Below are positions 18,795 to 29,423 of a DNA stretch of 53,627 bases, piece by piece (positions within the stretch are counted from its first letter, which is position 1; every line of letters begins with the position of its first letter). The notes under the pieces are model-generated. The model was not told the DNA's origin and made no database searches. It was given only the letters and a program-made list of their open reading frames with translations. The DNA is taken from NCBI RefSeq assembly GCF_037102585.1, contig NW_027043826.1, forward strand, positions 1-53,627. Reading direction: 5' to 3'. The stretch comes from Saccharomycopsis crataegensis. Its lineage: Eukaryota; Ascomycota; Saccharomycetes; Ascoideales; Saccharomycopsidaceae. The translations under genes and the position numbers were made by a program.

Positions 18795-19550
18795 ATCGAC
18801 ATTATCAGCCTCATATATTTTCCATCCTCAGCATGCCGTTCCAATTTCGAGCTGGTTCTCGGACGTTCATGATAATGAATTGTTAGATTTGTTACCATTT
18901 TTAGAAGATCTCTCTAAATCTGATGTGGATGATGTTAGTTTGGTTTTAGATGTTACAACTTGAAGATACTAACGAAATACAGAAAAAAAATGAGGATACA
19001 ACCAAGAAAAAGTCTGCAGTTGGCAAATATATATATAGGCTGCCTATTTTTTCCTGAATAAAAAAAAAAGATTTTTAAAGAATATGAGAGGAAAAATAAC
19101 TCTTGTTCAGAAAAAGACACGAAAAAACTTTTATGACTGATATACTCCTCTTTTTTTTATTTTATTTTTCATTTTATTTTTGTGTTTAGCTACTGATCAT
19201 TTGTTTTGTTTGGTGTTTACTTTTTCTTTTATCTCTTTTTATTTATTCTTTTTTTTTATTTTTTTTTTTTTGCTTCTTTTCATTATTTTATTATGAAATT
19301 TACTTGACCATTATAATTTTTTGCTTCTTTATTTTTTTTTCTTTGCCGGTTTTTGATTTTGATTGATAAACTTTTTTCTTTTTATTATTATTGTCACCAT
19401 CATTTTACATTTAATTTTGTCATTGTTTCATTGATTTTGATTATATGACTTTGTTTTATTCATAATTTTTTTTTTTTCTGTTTCTTCTTTCACTTTTTCT
19501 CTATCATTATTATGATGTTACTATTATTTTTCAGCTTCAAAGTCATATAT
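18795..19550 (-). other. LINE 3 5' UTR
   Basis: About 756 nt between the 5' junction (ATCCT duplication at 19551) and ORF1. The distal 400 nt are extremely T-rich on the plus strand, so A-rich in the RNA. No convincing ORF is present. It is far longer than the leaders of LINE 1 and LINE 2 (about 25 and 55 nt), so it may hold the internal promoter. Confidence 0.65.
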
Positions 19551-19555
19551 ATCCT

Positions 19556-19601
19556 AACCCGTGACTAACTACATCTAGTATAGTCGCATCGTAATATAAC
19601 A
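19556..19601 (+). repeat. 3' LTR of element B-1, second part
   Basis: Last 46 bp of the LTR (AACCCGTGAC ... ATATAACA), continuing the piece at 12408-12565. The AAACG target duplication follows at 19602-19606. Confidence 0.92.
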
Positions 19602-19612
19602 AAACGTACTCT

Positions 19613-19684
19613 TCCGATATAGTGTAACGGCTAGCACGGTTCGCTTTCACCGAGCAAACCCGGGTTCGACTCCCGGTATCGGAA
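19613..19684 (+). tRNA. tRNA-Glu (TTC)
   Basis: 72-nt gene without intron. The acceptor stem TCCGATA/TATCGGA pairs perfectly. The anticodon loop reads CTTTCAC with anticodon TTC, and the T-arm has GGGTTCGACTCCC. The sequence closely follows yeast tRNA-Glu. Three Ty3-type insertions (LTR A twice and element B-1) stack immediately upstream. A five-T run at 19690-19694 serves as the Pol III terminator and abuts the next tRNA. Confidence 0.97.
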
Positions 19685-19694
19685 ACTTGTTTTT

Positions 19695-19799
19695 GCGGAT
19701 TTAGCTCAGTTGGGAGAGCGTTAGACTGAAGTATAAACCGCGAGGTTTTATATGGGTCTTGTAATCTAAAGGTCCTGTGTTCGATCCACAGAATTCGCA
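19695..19799 (+). tRNA. tRNA-Phe (GAA) with 32-nt intron
   Basis: Acceptor GCGGATT/AATTCGC, D-arm TTAGCTCAGTTGGGAGAGC and T-arm GTGTTCGATCCAC are all yeast-like. The intron (19732-19763) begins one nucleotide after the anticodon, the usual place. The mature form is 73 nt. It starts only 10 bp after tRNA-Glu, so the pair could be transcribed together if the short terminator is leaky. Confidence 0.97.
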
Positions 19800-19880
19800 T
19801 TTTCTTCGAAAAACTGTAGAGTCAATTTTGGCTTCTTTTTTGTTCAATTGACAATAACAGGGGCATTTAAAATAAATTAG

Positions 19881-20331
19881 TGTTGCAATGTAGCTTTAAG
19901 TAAAGTACAACCTCCAATAGTTCGTTTTTGTCTATCACTTAACTTAAGGGTACTTTATGTGATTTTGTGCACTATGGTGGAGTAATGTTTTTCCAACAAG
20001 AAAAACGTCGGACACCTATGTACAATAATTGCCTCTTCTTGTAAAAGTGCGCTCTGCTGTCGCAAGTTCGAGATCCTACAATCAAGGGGTCTGTAGGTCT
20101 TATACTAGGAATCAGATCATTAGATCTCTACTAATAAATATTATAGTCGTTGCTATCAAGATTATATTTACAGCCATTATTGGTTTAAGGTTGCTTGGTG
20201 TCGTGCTGTTTGTCCTTACTACTGTCCTTATATTTAACTTTATTATATAAAGTGTTTGTTATTATACATGAGTGCGTTTGTTTCGTCTTCATATATATTG
20301 AAGTACTTTGTAGACCTGTAGAATTCTAACA
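19881..20331 (-). repeat. LTR-like repeat F, copy 1
   Basis: 451 bp homologous, in inverted orientation, to 35818-36217. On the minus strand it starts TGTTAGAATTC and ends with ...CAACA, so it has TG...CA ends like an LTR. A TATATAT-rich stretch follows near the start. No matching 5-bp target duplication is visible. Both copies lie beside tRNA-Gly genes. It is probably an old solo LTR of a further family. Confidence 0.55.
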
Positions 20332-20512
20332 ATATAATTACATTCCAGCGGTGATAAGCAAAAATTTTCGAGTGCTAGCTTCTCCTGAGTCTTAACCTAT
20401 TTACATGCATTAAAAAGCAACCTTGATTATTATTGAAAACCAACAGCTTCCAGTTGTTGGTTCTTAAAAAAATAACCAAATTAACTTTAAAATAAGTGCT
20501 AATAAGTTGTGA
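20332..20512. other. Unassigned AT-rich spacer
   Basis: Unique AT-rich sequence between repeat F and tRNA-Gly. I see no gene or repeat in it. Confidence 0.5.
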
Positions 20513-20583
20513 TGCGTAGACCGGGAATCGAACCCGGGGCTCAACTATGGCAAAGTTGAATTTTACCACTAAACCATCCACGC
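20513..20583 (-). tRNA. tRNA-Gly (GCC)
   Basis: 71-nt gene without intron. Acceptor GCGTGGA/TCTACGC; anticodon loop TTTGCCATA region with GCC; T-arm GGGTTCGATTCCC. It is nearly identical to the copy at 36327-36397. An LTR A fragment begins 10 nt upstream of its 5' end. Confidence 0.96.
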
Positions 20584-20593
20584 CACGCGATGC

Positions 20594-20644
20594 TGTTTTT
20601 ATATTATTGGATCATGGTTGGGTTGAGTCCTGGTTATGCCAGTA
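20594..20644 (+). repeat. LTR A copy 3, 5' fragment
   Basis: First ~50 bp of an LTR A variant (TGTTTTTATATTATTGG, then GATCATGGTTGGGTTGAG). It is cut by LINE 4 at CAGTA (20640-20644). The break is at the same LTR position as the composite insertion in the copy at 43469. The rest of the LTR is not found beyond the LINE pile. Confidence 0.75.
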
Positions 20645-23494
20645 CATAACATCAAGAAAACATTCACTAATAAAGCATCAGAATTAGGGAAAAGCCGGAG
20701 ATTGGATAGGTTCTATATCACTGGGAGCTTCTTAAAAAACAAAGAAAACAAATGGAATATGACACAAACAAATCATTTTGGGAAAAGATCCACACATGAT
20801 TCAGTTACAGTGGAGTTGACTTTAACTTCATCCAAGGCTTACTATAATATGAAGAGATATAGATTAACCGATAGAATCATTAATGTTCTCAGGCACCAAT
20901 CTATAAATGAAGATATCCAAGGAACCGATGAATTAATAATTGATATTAAATGCAAAGCAGAAAAACTCAAACACATGTTGAAAAAAGTGAAAGTGCCTGA
21001 ACTTGATAAAGTGACGGAATATTATCAACATATTAACCAAGTTTTCCACCAATATCAAGAACAACGCCCAATAAAACAGCTAAAAGATGTAGAAGGGACA
21101 CTAGTTCAATCTCATGAAGAGATAATGAAAATAGCAACTGAATATTATATGGACTTGTTTGATGGAACCAGAGGAACAAAGGACACAAAAAAAATACATA
21201 AATATCTTCAGGACGTGATTCCAACCCAAGGAATATCTCCTGAAGAGAAGAGAAAAATGGATTCCTCCATAACAATGGAAGAACTCAAACTGGCAATTGA
21301 TTCGGCAAATTTGAAGTCTACACCGGGCATAGATGGAATCCCATACAAATTTTATAAGGAATTATTTCCCCAAATCAAACACATCCTTCTTCAAGAATTT
21401 AACCACATTCTAACTGAAGGAAATTTACCATTCCACTACCGAACTATACTCTTTAACATCATACCAAAGCCTGGAAAGTCAAAAGAAAAAATTGGAAACT
21501 ATAGGCCGATAGCCCTTATCAACACTAATCTTCGATTATTATCCACAATAATTAATAATAGGTTGTTGAAGCACTTGCCTGATATCATAGGGGAAGATCA
21601 AGCTGGTTTTATTCCAGGCCGGTCATCGTTCTCCAACATCACCATTTTCAGAGAAATGTTAGATAGTCTAATTCATCCAAAAGATAAAACGCATATAATA
21701 CCAAATCCACAAAAGCTGATACTAATTGTGGATTTGGAGAAAGCGTTCGATAGGATATCTCACGAATATATGGAACAACTATTGTCCCATTTAAATTTTG
21801 GAAAAAAATTAGCCAAGTTAATCATCAACATCCTCAAGCAGACAACGGGATCCTTATACATCAACAACATGACCGGCCCATTATTCAATTTAAAAAATGG
21901 TACCCTCCAAGGTAATCCGTTTTCCCCTTCATTATTTGCATTAGCAGTAGAACCTTTACTACGATCTATCAAACAGAATACCAGAGGCCATAGTTACCAA
22001 GGAGATTTGATACCTGAAGCATATAGCAGTCAACATTATCTTGCTTTTGCTGATGATATCACAGTTTTCCTCAAAGATAAAAGAGATTATTCCAAAACAA
22101 TGAAATGTATTAGACTATTTGAAAAATTCAGTGGCAGCAAACTCAATGAAAAGAAATCCCAACTAATCATACCAACTGATACTTATCCATTTTTGACACC
22201 ATTCCCATTTGAGATTGCTGATGAAAACTTTCAATTGACATATTTGGGGATAACTATTGGGCCATCAGTGACATTTTGGCCGGAAACATTGCAGCGTGAC
22301 CTCTATATCAAGTACAAGTTATCAAACATGACCAGCTTGCTGATTCAATCAAAAATAGAAGCATTCAACACATATATTGCATCCAAGTTCTATTACAAAG
22401 AACTACACCAACCTTTGTTACCCAATCAGTTGAATCAAATTGACACATCGATTAAATTATTGGTCAAGCAAGATACACCTATTTCTTTGGACACACTCAA
22501 GACACACAACAACAAAGGCGGTTTCTCAATGATTGATTTAAAGTCTCAACTCCAACACCGAAGAGCTAAAATTTTCCAGGATTTGTTTTTGGATAGTCAC
22601 ACTAAATATAACCAGATATTACGTTTCAAAATTCAATCAAGTATCAACAACATCATTCAAAAAACATCACCAACAAAATCACCAAAGGAAGATTATATCA
22701 AAACTCATTATTGGTGGGTGGTATTACTTGAACTAGCGGATGACATTGAGAATACCAATGATTCAATTTCCTTGGAAGTTATGAATAGCAGCACATTCTC
22801 AGATGCTGAAAGGACAGCGTACTGGGATTTCAGAAAAGTTCTTGGTATAAAGAAACGTACAATCAGGTTGAAGCCAATGAAGATTGGAATTGAAGATTTG
22901 AAAAATTCAATTGAAAAAGGGATTCCTGAAAAATATCAACAACACATTCCAATTAGAATTAAGGATTTTGACCATACTAAAGGAAGTAAAAAACAACGGG
23001 AAAAACAAGATGTGGACAAGATGTCAAAAACACTCATGGATATTACTGGGGTGAATCAGAAACAAGTTGATAACTTTTGGCATAACCTCAAAAAATTCAA
23101 CCAACATTTCCCGGGGAAATATCAAAATATTCACATCTTTCATTTGGGCATTGAAAATCACAATTACGTAAATAATCATTGTGACTATTGCAGCAAAAAA
23201 TTAACCAGATATGATGAACCCCAATATGCCCCAAAGGAAATCCAATTTGAAATCATGAAGCACCATCTTATTGAATGTCCATTGGCCCAGAAACTTTGGA
23301 AAAAAACTGACTTGAATATCCCATTAACCTGGCAAACAATCATTACCCCTGCCACCAACATGAACGAAACCAGAATGATCGATAGATATCTAGGTTTCCA
23401 ACGAAAATTATCAAGATTGAAATCCAAAAGGCATTTCAATTGTCATATGGCCGTTGATTCAATGATCTTCTTGCTTGAAAGCAATATCTTTTAA
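20645..23494 (+). pseudogene. LINE 4 ORF2 fragment: reverse transcriptase and zinc domain, endonuclease truncated
   Basis: Open from the 5' truncation (HNIKKTFTNK) to the normal C-terminus. The frame extends a few codons upstream into LTR A, giving a chance ATG at 20636. The reverse transcriptase motifs (VDLEKAFDRISH, TLQGNPFSPS, FADD) and the C-terminal CDYC...HLIEC zinc motif are intact. The first half of the endonuclease, including the catalytic Glu and GDFN, is missing. It cannot be autonomous. If translated it could still give an endonuclease-less reverse transcriptase. Confidence 0.85.
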
Positions 23495-23726
23495 GCGGAG
23501 AAGAAAAAATAGGTGGGGAAAAACAAGAAAATAAAATCAAAAAAAAAACAACAATTAAAAACCTTAAAAACGCATAAAAACATTTTTTCTCAATAATAGG
23601 GTTTTTCACCATTAATGGTTTTCCCTTAACACTTTAATTTTCAAACTACATTAAGTAGTTTATGAGATATATAGTTATATAATTAATTAATATATTGAAT
23701 TTTGTCTTTAAAAAAAAAAAAAAAAA
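20645..23726 (+). mobile_element. LINE 4: 5'-truncated LINE 2 copy
   Basis: Plus-strand copy of LINE 2 beginning inside the endonuclease domain and running through the 3' UTR to a 17-A tail. CAGTA duplications lie at 20640-20644 and 23727-23731. The protein differs from LINE 2 by only about ten residues over 940, so the insertion is recent. Confidence 0.92.
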
Positions 23727-23731
23727 CAGTA

Positions 23732-24250
23732 CCCCAATATGCCCCAAAGGAAATCCAATTTGAAATCATGAAGCACCATCTTATTGAATGTCCATTGGCC
23801 CAGAAACTTTGGAAAAAAATTGACTTGAATATCCCATTAACCTGGCAAACAATCATTACCCCTGCCACCAACATGAACGAAACCAGAATGATCGATAGAT
23901 ATCTAGGTTTCCAACGAAAATTATCAAGATTGAAATCCAAAAGGCATTTCAATTGTCATATGGCCGTTGATTCAATGATCTTCTTGCTTGAAAGCAATAT
24001 CTTTTAAGCGGAGAAGAAAAAATAGGTGGGGAAAAACAAGAAAATAAAATCAAAAAAAAAAATAAAATCAAAAAAAAAACAACAATTAAAAACCTTAAAA
24101 ACGCATAAAAACATTTTTTCTCAATAATAGGGTTTTTCACCATTAATGGTTTTCCCTTAACACTTTAATTTTCAAACTACATTAAGTAGTTTATGAGATA
24201 TATAGTTATATAATTAATTAATATATTGAATTTTGTCTTTAAAAAAAAAA
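23732..24250 (+). mobile_element. LINE 5: strongly 5'-truncated LINE 2 copy
   Basis: About 520 bp: the last ~90 codons of ORF2 (open, ending LLESNIF), the 3' UTR and a 10-A tail. It is flanked by CAGTA at 23727-23731 and 24251-24255, the same 5 bp used by LINE 4. The two insertions therefore hit one site in turn. Confidence 0.9.
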
Positions 24251-24334
24251 CAGTATTGTTTAAAAAAAAAAAAAAAAAAAATGACCGTTGATTCAATGAT
24301 CTTCTTGCTTGAAAGCAATATCTTTTAAGCGGAG
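24251..24334 (+). mobile_element. LINE 6: very short LINE 2 tail, cut by element C-1
   Basis: After CAGTA comes TTGTTT with a 20-A run (24262-24281), perhaps a minimal LINE tail. About 52 bp of the LINE 2 ORF2 end follow (TGACCGTTGATTCAATGATC ... AAGCGGAG). It is interrupted at 24335 by the copia LTR C. Confidence 0.65.
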
Positions 24335-24691
24335 TGTTGAGTTGGCAATCCAAAGTTATGTGGTTAGTCATTGTTCATGGAACCTTCTAGAACTTATGGA
24401 ACCTTCTAGAACTCATGGAACCTTTTAGAACTTATGGAACCTTCTAGAACTTATGGAACCTTCTAGAACTTATGGAACCTTCTAGAATTCCATGGAACAT
24501 TCTAGAGCTTATGGAACCTTCTAGAACCCATTGAGATTAATATAAATATGGGCCATGCCCCCCATAGTCTGAGTTTGTCCTTTATATAATTTAGATAGTA
24601 AACAAGTAAAACAAGTATAACAAGGGAATAAATATTATTGAATATTAGTGTTATCAATGTCTTTTGTAACTAGAGTTACAAAACTACAACA
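24335..24691 (+). repeat. 5' LTR of element C-1
   Basis: 357 bp, TGTTGAGTTGGCAATCC ... CTACAACA. It contains eight 19-bp heat-shock-like units and a TATAAATA box at 24541. The gag start codon (24657, in frame with 24648) lies inside the LTR, and the frame continues through the primer-binding site. Confidence 0.92.
24379..24527 (+). promoter_or_regulatory. Heat-shock-element array in LTR C
   Basis: Tandem 19-bp units, GGAACCTTCTAGAACTTAT or close variants, eight here. Each standard unit reads nGAAn-nTTCn-nGAAn without gaps, which is a perfect three-pentamer binding site for heat-shock factor Hsf1. The array ends 14 bp before a TATAAATA box. Other LTR C copies have six units (29468-29578, inverted 33057-33167, 40002-40112) or nine (47242-47409). 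The family thus varies unit number while keeping the motif. That heat controls transcription is inferred. Confidence 0.75.
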
Positions 24692-27270
24692 GGTTATGAG
24701 TTCAAATGCTCTTACTTCGTTCGCTGCTGATGAGAAGTTGAAGGGTTCCGGGAACTTTTATGATTGGTTTACTTTGATCAGTGTTAAGATGAAGATGAAA
24801 GGTCTTGGTTTACATGCTTACTTGATCAATGGGGAAACCGGAACCGACGGGCTGGAAACTGCTAATGAAGTTGCCCAATTGATTGCTACTATGGATGAGA
24901 TTATTTCAACAGCCATTTTCAACAGCATCTCAGGCGCTGCTTTGACTAAGGCTTCCGAATTTGATGGTACTGGTAGAAACTTGTTTATGTTTCTCAAGGA
25001 TGCTTATGGTACATTGACTGTTGGTATTATCTCAGATTTAATTGACGCTAAGTGGTTGAAATCTAGCAACGGAAACGTTGAGAATTTCATTGATGCCTTC
25101 AATCACTTCAAGAATACTGTTGGCAAATTAGACGGAAACACTGTGTTGTGTGCGTTGTTTTTGAGCTTGGGTCAGAAAGCCGGGTTTAATGCAAATCTTT
25201 CCAGGGAAGTCATGACTGCGTATGAGTCTAGAAATGGCAGGACTATTGGAAATGTTGATATTGGGCTTGTCCAAGATTTGACAAGAGAAATCATTGGAGA
25301 TAAATCGGTTGGTTCCACCAGTGTTGAGGGTTTGGAACCTGTGTTTGCTTTTAAGAAACAGTACAAGTGCTTCAATTGTGGAAAACCCGGTCATTTCAAG
25401 AAGGATTGCAAGGCTCCTAGAAAGGAGAGAATGGGTGGTGATCTGAAGAATCCATCACCATCTTGGTATGCATTTATGGGAATGCATGGTAGGGCCTCCA
25501 GAGTGTACTTTGACTCTGGTGCCTCGCAACATATTTTGAATGACAGAAAGATGTTTAAAACCATTGGTCCTTTTTCTGGTGAGATCTCAGGTATTGATGG
25601 TAGTTCTCTCGAGGTTCAAGGTATCGGGTCTGCGGTGTTTAAGTTACGTGATAACACCAGTATCGAAATCAAGGATGCTTATTATGTTCCAGGGTCAAAG
25701 GCCAATTTGATTTCTGTTTCCAAGGCTACTCTGAATGGTGCAAGATTATTATTTGAAGGAAACAAGGTGAAAATGTACCCTGAAAAGAAAGTGGTTGCTG
25801 TTAAAGATCCAGTTATGAGTGATCTTTATGCTTTGCACACCAGTGTCGATGGTGTGGCATTTAACAGTGTTGATAAGAGCGGGTTGTGGCACCAGAGATT
25901 AGGCCATCCCAGTATGAATATTATGAACAAGTTCAATCTGATGTTTCATTTGGTGAAAGGTAAACTTTACAGTGAAGATTCTGTGCAGTTATGTGAAAGC
26001 TGCTTGACAAGTAAAGGGGTTACCAGAAGACCAAAGAGCGGCAAGGGTGCTAAACCACAACAGCCTTTACAATTGTTGCATATGGACGTGTGTGGCCCAA
26101 TCAATTATGGGTCTATTGATTCGAGCAAATATTTTCTCACTATTGTCGACGGGTATTCCAAGTTTGTGGAGGTCAAGTGTTTGAAAAACAAGTCAGAGTG
26201 TGCTGACAGGATTATTGAGTTTATTACATACACCGAAACAATGTTCAAGTCTCAGGGAAAAGAGTTTACCGTGGGAACTATCCGCACTGATAATGGTGGT
26301 GAATTTGTTACAGGAAAGTTGCATGATTTCATGAGAAGCAAAGGTATTGCCCATGAGTTGACTGTGCCACACCATAGTTATCAAAATGGTGTTGCTGAAA
26401 GAATGCATCGGACAATTCAAGACAAAACTAGGTCTTTAATTATTGGGGCTTCTATGCCGGTTCAGTTTTGGTCTGAAGGTGTCCGCACGGCTGTTTATTT
26501 GATTAACAGGACGCCATCCCGCGTTATTAATTTCCACACACCATATGGTCGTTGGTATGGATACAAGCCGGGCCTTGACCATCTTCGCTGCTTTGGTTCC
26601 CTTGCATATGTGGTTATACCAAACAGTTTGAGAAATGGAAAATTTGATGCTACCGCCAAGGTTGGAGTGATGCTCGGGTATGATAGAGATCACTGTGCGT
26701 ACAGAATTTTTGATCCTGCTGCCAACAAGATTATTGTGGCGACTCAGGTCAGATTTGATGAGTCAAGATATTACTATCAGGATGTGAAGCGAGTCACTGA
26801 TGTGGATACCGAGATTGCTAAGGTAAGCAGCTCTGGTGGTATGGGTTTTGCTGGTGGCGTTGCACCAGGCCCTGTTATAAGTGATCCAGACTTAGAGGAT
26901 GTTGCAAGTGAGATCTCGGTTGATGATGAACGAATGGTTTCCGATTTGGATGATTCAGAAAGAGAGTCCACTGTTTCCTCAAGCAAAGACGTGGAAATGA
27001 GAATCATAGACGATGATGAGGATGCCACTGGAGAGTTAATCCCATCAAGGATGGTTTCAGAAGAGTTCAAGTTGGTTACTGCTACAAAAAGGAAAAGATC
27101 ATCGGGTTCTAGACCCAAGAAAAGTACAGGTTTGATTAAAAGAAATCCATTTGGGATCTTGGCAGAAGTTGAACAAGAATCTGATACATTCAGTTCAGAT
27201 TCAGAGAGGGAAATTGCTATTGAGAAACCACAAAGGAAGAAGTACAGAAACGATAGTAGCTCAAAAGAGC
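24648..27270 (+). CDS. Element C-1 gag-pol, first half (Gag, protease, integrase)
   Basis: Open frame with Gag, a CCHC knuckle (CFNCGKPGHFKKDC), an aspartic protease (YFDSGASQHI), a GAG-pre-integrase module (GLWHQRLGHPS with CESC) and the integrase core (MDVCGP ... DNGGEF ... QNGVAERMHR). A polar, acidic linker follows. It ends where the solo LTR E is inserted. Protease and integrase before reverse transcriptase mark the Ty1/copia class. Confidence 0.9.
24692..24703 (+). promoter_or_regulatory. Primer-binding site of element C-1 (half initiator tRNA)
   Basis: GGTTATGAG directly follows the LTR. It is complementary to CTCATAACC in the anticodon arm of initiator-Met tRNA, as in copia-type elements primed by a half tRNA. 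Element E has the same sequence next to its LTR (31528-31536). Confidence 0.6.
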
Positions 27271-27672
27271 TGTTGAAGTTTTGTAACCCTAGTTACAGTA
27301 GTCATTACCAATAACAAATACTATCAAATTATCCTTGTTATTATTCTTATTCTTCTTAACTAACTAACTATTTAAATAACAAAATATAAACTCAAACTAT
27401 GGGGAGAGGCCCCATATTTATAATAAGACCAATATATATGATTTGTAATCATACATCCATCTAGAACATTCTAGATGATTAATCATATGCACAATGACTA
27501 ATTATTAGGCTGAGTCATAATCACATGCAGATTATATATTGCTCAGCCATGGTAAATAAACCGTCTTATCCGAGACTCGAACCCAGGATCTATTCAACAC
27601 ATTGATACCCGTGTTAACCGTTGAGCCATCTGTACAAAACCCAATATATGACTTTGGATTGTCAACTCAACA
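27271..27672 (-). repeat. Solo LTR E inserted in element C-1
   Basis: 402 bp, inverted; target duplications AGAGC at 27266-27270 and 27673-27677. Related to LTR C at both ends (TGTTGAGTTGACAATCC ... TTTCAACA) but distinct in the middle. It carries the tRNA-like module described at 41841. Confidence 0.92.
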
Positions 27673-29416
27673 AGAGCTTACTTCTTTTGTTCCTAATGGT
27701 AGTAGCAATGACAACTTGGTGGTTTCGGAAATTGAGCCACATGTTGAACAGCCAAGTGATTGTGATGAGGAATCAGAACTGAATGATGTTGCCGAAGGCA
27801 AGTTGTTAGAGTACAAACCTGTGAATTATGTTGCCTCTTGTTTTATGGCTGGTGAAGCTGCTGCTTTGGCTGGTGGAAGTGATGTTCCTGGAAATTATAA
27901 GGAAGCCATGAAGAGCAACGAAAGTGCAGAATGGAAGCGCGCTTGTGACGAAGAAATTGCGGCTCACAAGGAGAATTCCACTTATGAATTGGTCGAGTTG
28001 CCGAAAGGAAGAAAGCCAATTACATGTCGTTGGGTCTTTGCAAAGAAAGATAACGGAGTCTTCAAGGGAAGACTTGTTGCTCGAGGATTCACACAGGTGA
28101 AGGGTATTGACTACAATGAGACATTCTCACCTGTGGTGCGTTATGAATCTATCAGGTTGATGTTGAGTATCGCTGCCAAGAATGGAATGGCAGTTCATCA
28201 GATGGATGTCAAGACAGCTTTTCTCAATGGGTTTCTTCAAGAAGAATTATACATGACACAGCCGGAAGGGTATGTGGTTAAAGGAAGGGAAACCAGTGTC
28301 TTGAGATTGAAGAAAAGCTTGTATGGTTTGAAACAGGCTCCCTTGGTGTGGAATGAAAGAATCCACAGTGTTTTGTCGTCGCTTGGTTTTGTCAGAAACG
28401 GTGCTGAATATTGTCTATATTCAAGGAAATCCGAAAAGTCTTTTGTGATGGTTGCGCTTTACGTTGATGATTTATTGATAACTGGTACCTCAGATTTTGC
28501 CATCAGGAAAGTGAAAAGTGAATTGATGAATGTCTTCAAGATGAAGGACTTGGTAATAGTCAGGAAATTTTTGGGTATCAATATCTCGCAAGATGATGGA
28601 GGTATTAACATGAGCTTGAAAGACTATATTGGCTCTATGTTAAAGGAATTTGGAATGGAGAATTGCAACCCAGATAAGACGCCTACTATTGCTGGTCAGG
28701 AGCTCACCTTGGTGGACAACAGTGCTGAGGATTGTGATGCCACAGCTTACAGATCTTTGGTTGGAAAATTATTGTTTGCTGCTAATACTGTTAGAAGCGA
28801 TATCAGCTATATCGTCGGTGTTCTATCCAGATACCTCAAGGAACCAAAGGAGGTGCATTATAAGGCAGCAAAGAGAGTTTTAAGATACTTGAAAGGAACC
28901 AAAGATTTGGGAATAAGATATGAGGCTGGCAATAATGATAACGGTGAGCTTCTTGGATACTGTGATGCTGACTGGGCTGGAGATAAGTCAGACAGAAAGT
29001 CTACTACTGGGTTTGTGTTCAAATATGCCAATGGTGCAATCACATGGAGATCTAAGAAGCAAGCTACTGTTGCTCTTTCTACGGCAGAGGCTGAATACAT
29101 GTCACTAAGTGAAGGAGTCAAGGAAGCATTATGGCTAATGCAAGTGTTCAAGGAATTTGGGATCAATACTGGTCCAGTGAGGATGTTTGATGATAACCAA
29201 GGGTGTATTGAGATGGCAAAGCATCCAGCTTTCCATCATCGCACCAAACACATTGACATCAGGACTCACTTTATCAGGGACCACATTGGATCTGGCTCTA
29301 TCAATTTGGAGTACTTGAGCACTGGTGTTATGATTGCTGATATGTTTACAAAAGGTCTTGCTGCCCCTCAATTCTTGGAGTTGAGAAGGCTCTGTGGTAT
29401 GGAGACTTTGAATTGA
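27673..29416 (+). CDS. Element C-1 gag-pol, second half (reverse transcriptase, RNase H)
   Basis: Open stretch beginning at the right edge of LTR E. It has the copia reverse transcriptase blocks CRWVFAKKDNGVFKGRLVAR, VHQMDVKTAFLNG, SLYGLKQAP and the catalytic YVDDLLITG. RNase H follows with CDADWAGDKSDRKSTTG, STAEAEY and HIDIRTHFIRD. It ends 7 nt before the 3' LTR. An ATG at 27602 within LTR E opens the same frame by chance. Confidence 0.9.
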
Positions 29417-29423
29417 GAGAGGG

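Larger units (their letters stand above)
12566..19550 (-). mobile_element. LINE 3, full-length L1/Zorro-like element, third family
   Basis: Reverse-strand LINE of about 6.98 kb. A 20-T run (12566-12585) marks its poly(A) tail and ATCCT duplications flank it. It sits in the 3' LTR of the young element B-1, so it is younger still. Its proteins are clearly different from LINE 2. It has a long 5' UTR of about 756 nt, an open ORF1, and an ORF2 whose C-terminal part is in another frame because of a 7-bp repeat at 13420-13441. Its 3' UTR shares two blocks with the SINE at 43557 and 50851, making this family the likely partner of that SINE. Confidence 0.9.
7632..19601 (+). mobile_element. Element B-1: Ty3/gypsy LTR retrotransposon, looks whole, LINE 3 nested in its 3' LTR
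   Basis: LTR retrotransposon about 5 kb long without the nested LINE. Parts: 5' LTR, primer-binding site, one long gag-pol frame, a purine tract (GACGGGGGGAAT) and a 3' LTR. The 3' LTR is split by LINE 3. Target duplications AAACG lie at 7627-7631 and 19602-19606. The two LTRs are both 204 bp and I see no difference between them, so the insertion is young. It lies exactly 11 nt upstream of the tRNA-Glu gene, typical of Ty3-like targeting to the Pol III initiation site. Apart from the nested LINE no break is seen. Confidence 0.93.

Noticed and set aside
18778-18962. Protein-like plus-strand frame (ends [11 protein letters not shown]...LDVTT)
   Set aside because: Short, no ATG, and antisense to the LINE 3 ORF1 start and leader. 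A transduced host piece is possible but unsupported.
18966-18981. TACTAAC followed by TACAG on the plus strand, resembling a yeast intron branch point and 3' splice site
   Set aside because: No 5' splice site is found upstream on that strand and the region is the antisense of the LINE 3 5' UTR; probably chance.
24379-24527. Simple satellite or recombination repeat without function
   Set aside because: Possible, but the unit conserves the exact three-pentamer heat-shock pattern in front of a TATA box in all complete LTR C copies.
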